A stretch of 64,000 bases of DNA, taken from the NCBI RefSeq assembly GCF_021654855.1, contig NZ_AP024202.1:806001-870000 (forward strand), in the 5' to 3' direction. Positions 60,328-64,000 of this stretch are shown one piece after another. Every line of letters begins with the position of its first letter. Within the stretch, counting starts at the first letter, position 1. The stretch is from Thiomicrorhabdus immobilis (GTDB lineage Bacteria; Pseudomonadota; Gammaproteobacteria; Thiomicrospirales; Thiomicrospiraceae). The position numbers were made by a program, and so were the translations under genes. The notes under the pieces were generated by a model, which was given only the letters and a program-made list of their open reading frames with translations, was not told the DNA's origin and ran no database searches.

Positions 60328-61056
60328 ATGAAAATAACAACAATGAAAAATTTTGGCGCTATTAGCCTTATTTTAGGTAGTGTTGTTTTGGTCGGTTGTT
60401 CTTCCGGTGCGCCAGAAAGAATGCAGAAAATAGATTATTCGCCAAGTTATCCTCTAAATATCCCTCAAGCGGCTCAGCCAGCCAACGGGTCTTTATATCA
60501 AACTGGGGCAATGACGTTATTTAATGATGCCCGTGCTCACAGAGTAGGCGATATTATCACTATTTCATTAAGTGAAAATATGACAGCCAAAAAGAAAGAT
60601 GAGGCTAAGTACAATAAGTCAAACAGCCAAGATTACGGCATTACCACCCCGTTTAGTGTGACAACACCGAATAATATCATTGGCGACGCGATTAGTACCG
60701 TTACCTCTCCGTTAAAAGGGTTGAGTATAGGTTATGGTTCAGAAGGAGCCTTTTCTGGTAAAAGTGATGTTAAGCAGAACTCAAGTTTGTCCGGATCGAT
60801 TGCGGTAACGGTGGTAGAGGTTATCCCGAATGGTAACTTGGTGATTCGAGGAGAGAAGTGGATAACCATTCATGATGGTGACGAGGTTGTACAGTTTGCA
60901 GGTATTATTCGCCCGGAAGACATTCAACCAGACAATACAATCTCTTCGGAAAAGGTAGCCGATGTTAGACTGGTCTATAAGGATGTAGGTATGACAGGTA
61001 ATAATGCCCGTACTGGCGCAGGGACTCAATGGCTAACCAAATATTGGCCGCTTTAA
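60328..61056 (+). CDS. flgH: flagellar L-ring protein FlgH
   Basis: 242 residues from the ATG at 60328 (AGGA eight bases upstream). Lipobox LVGC with C24. SLYQTGAMTLFNDARAHRVGDIITISLSENMTAKKKDEAKYNKSNS and LVIRGEKWITIHDGDEVVQFAGIIRPEDI mark the L-ring protein, which forms the outer-membrane bushing. It is followed by a long-loop terminator and 550 bases before flgI, an unusual gap because flgH and flgI are commonly adjacent. Confidence 0.97.
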   Translation: MKITTMKNFGAISLILGSVVLVGCSSGAPERMQKIDYSPSYPLNIPQAAQPANGSLYQTGAMTLFNDARAHRVGDIITISLSENMTAKKKDEAKYNKSNSQDYGITTPFSVTTPNNIIGDAISTVTSPLKGLSIGYGSEGAFSGKSDVKQNSSLSGSIAVTVVEVIPNGNLVIRGEKWITIHDGDEVVQFAGIIRPEDIQPDNTISSEKVADVRLVYKDVGMTGNNARTGAGTQWLTKYWPL

Positions 61057-61240
61057 GTGGGTTTTCTAAAATGATAGCATTAGTTTGAGTTGTGAAAATT
61101 TCAATGAAAATAAGTGGTTAAGGTTTTTAAAGCCAAAAAAATAGTCTAAAATGACAAATCTAATCCTACTGTTCTTTAATACTAAAGAATAGCAAAGTTT
61201 GATTACTTCAAGGTATTCAAAACTGATAAAAACCGTTTTT

Positions 61241-61284
61241 ACCGATCTGTTTTTAAATCTCCTTTTTGCAGATCGGTTTTTTCC
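61241..61284 (+). terminator. terminator after flgH
   Basis: Arms ACCGATCTG (61241-61249) and CAGATCGGT (61269-61277) with a 19-base loop and a T run. A smaller hairpin TTCTTTA/TAAAGAA sits at 61172-61189. Confidence 0.75.
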
Positions 61285-61314
61285 TTTTCAGTTTTCTCTA
61301 AATTTCAAAAAGCT

Positions 61315-61326
61315 ACCAGGCCTGGT
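61315..61326. repeat. ACCAGGCCTGGT palindrome, copy 9 (flgH-flgI spacer)
   Basis: Perfect copy, extended to a 14-base palindrome by flanking T and A, in the 550-base flgH-flgI spacer. Confidence 0.9.
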
Positions 61327-61483
61327 AACTTTGTTCTCATATTCAAAATTTTCGTAAATGCAAAAGAAATGATTTATAGAATTAACCGGCTTCAATGTGT
61401 TTTGGGTGGGTGTTGTTTTATAACGTCTTATAAACAAGTGGTTAACGGCCGTACTGTTGGTAACTTTAGTGTAAATTGTTTAT

Positions 61484-61500
61484 TTGGCATAAGGCATGCT
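61484..61500 (+). promoter_or_regulatory. candidate sigma-54 promoter of the flgI operon
   Basis: TTGGCA-TAAGGCA-TGCT with the -24 GG and -12 GC ten bases apart, about 107 bases before flgI. No gene was found in the spacer. Confidence 0.65.
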
Positions 61501-61606
61501 TTTACATACTCAGATAAAAACCATGAATTCATTAGAAATTCAGGTTTATATAACAAAAAATACGATAAACCAGAATAAATGGCCGTAACAGGCAAGGGAT
61601 GTTCAT

Positions 61607-62707
61607 ATGTATAGCAGAAAAATAGTCATATTTTTGACGATACTACTGAGTTGGAGTAGTTTTAGTTATGCAGAGAGAGTCAAGGATATTGCGGATGTAG
61701 GTGGAGTTCGCTCCAACCAATTGGTCGGTTATGGCCTTGTCGTTGGTTTGAATGGTTCTGGAGATAAGACGCCTTTTGCCGAGCAGAGTTTATTGAGCAT
61801 GTTGAATAAATTTGGCATCAAGGTGCCAGCTGGGGTTAAAACCAACTCTAAAAACATCGCAGCGGTGGCGGTTCACGCCGAATTACCCGCTTTTGCGAAG
61901 TCCGGTCAAAAAATTGATATTACCGTTTCATCTTTAGGTAATGCGAAAAGTTTAAGAGGCGGTACACTTTTGCTGACCCCTTTGAAAGGGGTGGATGGAA
62001 ATGTCTACGCTCTAGGACAAGGTAACCTAGTTGTCGGTGGCTTAGATGCGAGTGGTGCAGATGGTTCCAGAATTACCATCAATGTGCCGAGTGTAGGGCG
62101 TATTCCTGATGGTGCTATGGTCGAGCGAACCGTCAATACAGGATTTGATTTAGGCAATACGATTACCTTAAATTTAAAAGATGCTGACTTTACTACGGCA
62201 ACAAATCTGGTGAATGCGGTCAACAAAGAACTGGGTGCAGGAACTGCAAGTGCCGTTGATGCTGAAACGGTCGAGGTCATGGCGCCACGCTTGCCGAATC
62301 AACGTGTTGCCTTTTTATCGTTACTGGAAAATATTGAAGTTGTTCCAGGCGAGGGTGCAGCCAGAATTATCGTGAATTCAAGAACCGGTACCGTGGTTAT
62401 CGGCCAAAATGTACGAGTCAGCCCTGCAGCCGTCACTCATGGCGGTTTGACGGTTAAGATTACCGAATCCAATGAGGTCTCTCAGCCGAATCCTTTTGCG
62501 GGGGGCAATACCGCTGTGACTCCGAATTCGGTTGTGGATGTGTCGACCAATGGAACAGGGCGCATGTTTAAGTTTCCTCAAGGGGTTTCTTTAAATGATA
62601 TTGTCCAAGCGGTCAACAAGGTGGGTGCGGCGCCGGGCGATTTAGTGGCGATATTGGAAGCATTGAAACAGTCTGGTGCTTTAAAAGCAGATTTAATGAT
62701 TATCTAG
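61607..62707 (+). CDS. flgI: flagellar P-ring protein FlgI
   Basis: 366 residues. Signal peptide ([20 protein letters not shown]), then [62 protein letters not shown], and the C-terminal [28 protein letters not shown], all canonical. FlgI forms the periplasmic P ring with FlgA's help. It starts a unit flgI-flgJ-flgK, with its own sigma-54 promoter candidate. Confidence 0.98.
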   Translation: MYSRKIVIFLTILLSWSSFSYAERVKDIADVGGVRSNQLVGYGLVVGLNGSGDKTPFAEQSLLSMLNKFGIKVPAGVKTNSKNIAAVAVHAELPAFAKSGQKIDITVSSLGNAKSLRGGTLLLTPLKGVDGNVYALGQGNLVVGGLDASGADGSRITINVPSVGRIPDGAMVERTVNTGFDLGNTITLNLKDADFTTATNLVNAVNKELGAGTASAVDAETVEVMAPRLPNQRVAFLSLLENIEVVPGEGAARIIVNSRTGTVVIGQNVRVSPAAVTHGGLTVKITESNEVSQPNPFAGGNTAVTPNSVVDVSTNGTGRMFKFPQGVSLNDIVQAVNKVGAAPGDLVAILEALKQSGALKADLMII

Positions 62708-62725
62708 TCATCTAGGAGTAGAATA

Positions 62726-63190
62726 ATGAATATAAACAGCCGTGTTGACGCCCTAGCAAACCAGAGTGTCGCTTCTAGCGAGCATCAAAACTATGCTAAT
62801 CTTCAAGGTTTAGATGGTTTAAAGCAGCAAGCTAGAGAGGATCAACGCGCGGCTTTAAAGCCAGTTGCCGAACAGTTTGAAGCAATCTTTGTTCAGCAAA
62901 TATTCAAAGAAGCGAGAAAAGTCAGTTTTGATGATGGTTGGCTCGATGGAAATCAGGGCGATTTTTATAAAGATTGGCACGATAAACAATTAGCGCAAGA
63001 TTTAGCGGCTAAAGGAAATCTAGGATTTGCCGATAAAATAGTAGAGCAGCTTTTACCCAGTATTCCAGCGACTAAAAATATCCAACAACAAGAAGCGGTC
63101 GCGGAACAAAATACACAAGGAATCCCTGAAGAAAAACAACAACTGGTTTCTTCAACCAAAGATGCTCTAGCGTTAAGGAAAATCAAATAA
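62726..63190 (+). CDS. flgJ: flagellar rod assembly protein FlgJ, single-domain form
   Basis: 154 residues, against about 313 for the enteric two-domain protein. Only the N-terminal rod-cap domain is present (PVAEQFEAIFVQQIFKEARKVSF, WHDKQLAQDLAAKGNLGFADKIVEQL), followed by a Gln/Glu-rich tail. The C-terminal glucosaminidase domain is missing, so another enzyme must open the peptidoglycan for the rod. It lies 18 bases after flgI. Confidence 0.93.
   Translation: MNINSRVDALANQSVASSEHQNYANLQGLDGLKQQAREDQRAALKPVAEQFEAIFVQQIFKEARKVSFDDGWLDGNQGDFYKDWHDKQLAQDLAAKGNLGFADKIVEQLLPSIPATKNIQQQEAVAEQNTQGIPEEKQQLVSSTKDALALRKIK
63010..63036 (+). promoter_or_regulatory. candidate sigma-28 promoter for flgK inside flgJ
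   Basis: TAAA, exactly 15 bases, then perfect GCCGATAA, 233 bases before flgK. The bases also encode conserved FlgJ residues, so chance is not excluded. Confidence 0.45.
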
Positions 63191-63268
63191 TTTTTGGTTT
63201 TTCAAATACTTACTCAAAAGGTAAGTCATAAATAGAATTACTATTCTGACCAGAATGAGGAATGAACT

Positions 63269-64000
63269 ATGGCTGATATGTTAACTATCGCCTCACTATC
63301 TTTGAATACGTTCAAAAAGGCACTGGAAGTTACCAGTCATAACGTAGCTAACGTGTCTACCGAGGGGTATACAAAACAGCGTGTTATTATCCAGAGTAGC
63401 GCACCAGGTAATGCCGGTAATAACTACCAGGGTAGTGGTTCTATGGTGGGTGGAATAGAGCGTCTATATTCGGAATACCTACAAACCCAGCTTTATTCAA
63501 GTCAAAGTCTTTTAGATCGTTATGACACTCAAGCAAGCTTATCCAAACAAGTTGAGGGGATTGTTGCGAGTAACGATGAAGGTGTGCAAGAGTTCATCAA
63601 TCGTTATTTTTCTTCCCTACAAGCATTATCAGATAATCCAGCTTCAACAACGAGTCGACAGCAAGTGTTGGATGAAGCGGGTAGTTTGGAAAGCCATGTC
63701 GGTAATTTAACAACGGTGCTCAATGACACCAGTGCTCAAACCAATAACCAGATTTCTGATGTTGTGACAGAGGTGAATAACCGACTTAAGTCTATTCAAC
63801 AGATGAATGTGGAAATAGATAATATTCTCAAAAATACCGAAAGCACGCCAAATGACCTAATGGATCAGCGAGACCAGGCTATTTTAGAGATTAGTCAGTA
63901 TATGGATATTAAAACCTACTACCATGATAATGGAGGGGTTGACCTTTATGCCGCCAATGGACGAGTACCGTTGTTGGCGAGCAATACGTTAATGCGCCTA
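63269..64000 (+). CDS. flgK: hook-filament junction protein FlgK (3' end outside window)
   Basis: I translated this from the ATG at 63269 (GAGGAA six bases upstream); 244 residues are seen before the edge, with no stop. MADMLTIASLSLNTFKKALEVTSHNVANVSTEGYTKQRVIIQ is the FlgK N-terminus, followed by the conserved FINRYFSSLQALSDNPAS and LMDQRDQAILEISQYMDI. FlgK (HAP1) joins the hook to the filament and is a client of FlgN. It starts 78 bases after flgJ. Confidence 0.95.
   Translation, partial: MADMLTIASLSLNTFKKALEVTSHNVANVSTEGYTKQRVIIQSSAPGNAGNNYQGSGSMVGGIERLYSEYLQTQLYSSQSLLDRYDTQASLSKQVEGIVASNDEGVQEFINRYFSSLQALSDNPASTTSRQQVLDEAGSLESHVGNLTTVLNDTSAQTNNQISDVVTEVNNRLKSIQQMNVEIDNILKNTESTPNDLMDQRDQAILEISQYMDIKTYYHDNGGVDLYAANGRVPLLASNTLMRL

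Noticed and set aside
3429-61326. Reading the ACCAGGCCTGGT copies as a DNA uptake signal
   Set aside because: Known uptake sequences in Neisseria and Pasteurellaceae are far denser (about one per kb) and not palindromic; spacing and symmetry here do not fit well.
61369-61578. 69-codon frame in the flgH-flgI spacer
   Set aside because: It overlaps the candidate sigma-54 promoter, has no ribosome site or family resemblance, and looks like chance.

Overview
The window is a bacterial chromosome segment with housekeeping genes on both strands, moderate G+C by eye, and a gammaproteobacterial gene content. The cinA-recA-recX-alaS-lysC-csrA-tRNA, pcnB-folK-panB-panC and flgN/flgM/flgA/cheV/flgBCDEFGHIJK arrangements fit that class. 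The mix of PEP carboxylase, fructose bisphosphatase, PomAB-type motor genes, FlgT/FlgP and an FNR regulator would suit a free-living marine member such as the Thiomicrospira/Hydrogenovibrio group. That placement is an inference and was not tested. No transposase, integrase, phage gene or CRISPR array was seen.

Layout. 1-4.0 kb: mutS, a thioredoxin-TPR chaperone gene and a cytochrome b561 gene (cut by the window edge) on the minus strand. 4.2-14.6 kb: pncC, recA, recX, alaS, lysC, a 1000-residue beta-propeller lipoprotein and csrA on the plus strand. 14.8-17.2 kb: tRNA-Ser(GCU), tRNA-Arg(ACG), an exported amidohydrolase and trpS. 17.3-20.1 kb: a small TetR-controlled minus-strand operon (methyltransferase-like membrane protein, atypical metallo-beta-lactamase-fold protein, membrane protein, repressor). 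20.3-26.3 kb: pcnB, folK, panB, panC, the flagellar stator pair pomAB and, convergently, panD. 26.5-31.2 kb: ppc, ppa and fbp. 31.5-39.4 kb: thiI, mltF, an orphan flavin disulfide reductase, rnr and rlmB. 39.6-42.4 kb: a PfkB kinase fused to a Rieske domain, fnr, and a candidate FNR-driven small RNA. 42.4-47.2 kb: pal, pepN and an LpoA/LppC-like gene. 47.3-64 kb: the flagellar region, with accessory envelope proteins and FlgP, a PilZ protein, flgN-flgM and flgA on the minus strand, then cheV, flgT and flgB to flgK. flgK runs off the right edge.

How it fits together. The rod, hook, P-ring, L-ring and junction genes lie in assembly order behind recognisable sigma-54 and sigma-28 promoters. The FlgT, FlgP and PomAB genes suggest a Vibrio-like motor with extra basal-body rings. 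PanB, PanC and PanD give the pantothenate route. FNR keeps its four cluster cysteines and its E-SR recognition helix, and a perfect FNR box lies just behind its own gene.

The most unexpected signal is not a gene. The 12-base palindrome ACCAGGCCTGGT occurs nine times exactly, plus at least eight one-mismatch copies, in genes and in spacers, mostly 6-9.5 kb apart. One copy is the centre of a perfect 44-base palindrome. Other unusual items are the PfkB-Rieske fusion, the FNR-box/small-RNA module, a 151-base element bounded by CACGAAG inverted repeats, and a DnaA-box pair upstream of fnr.
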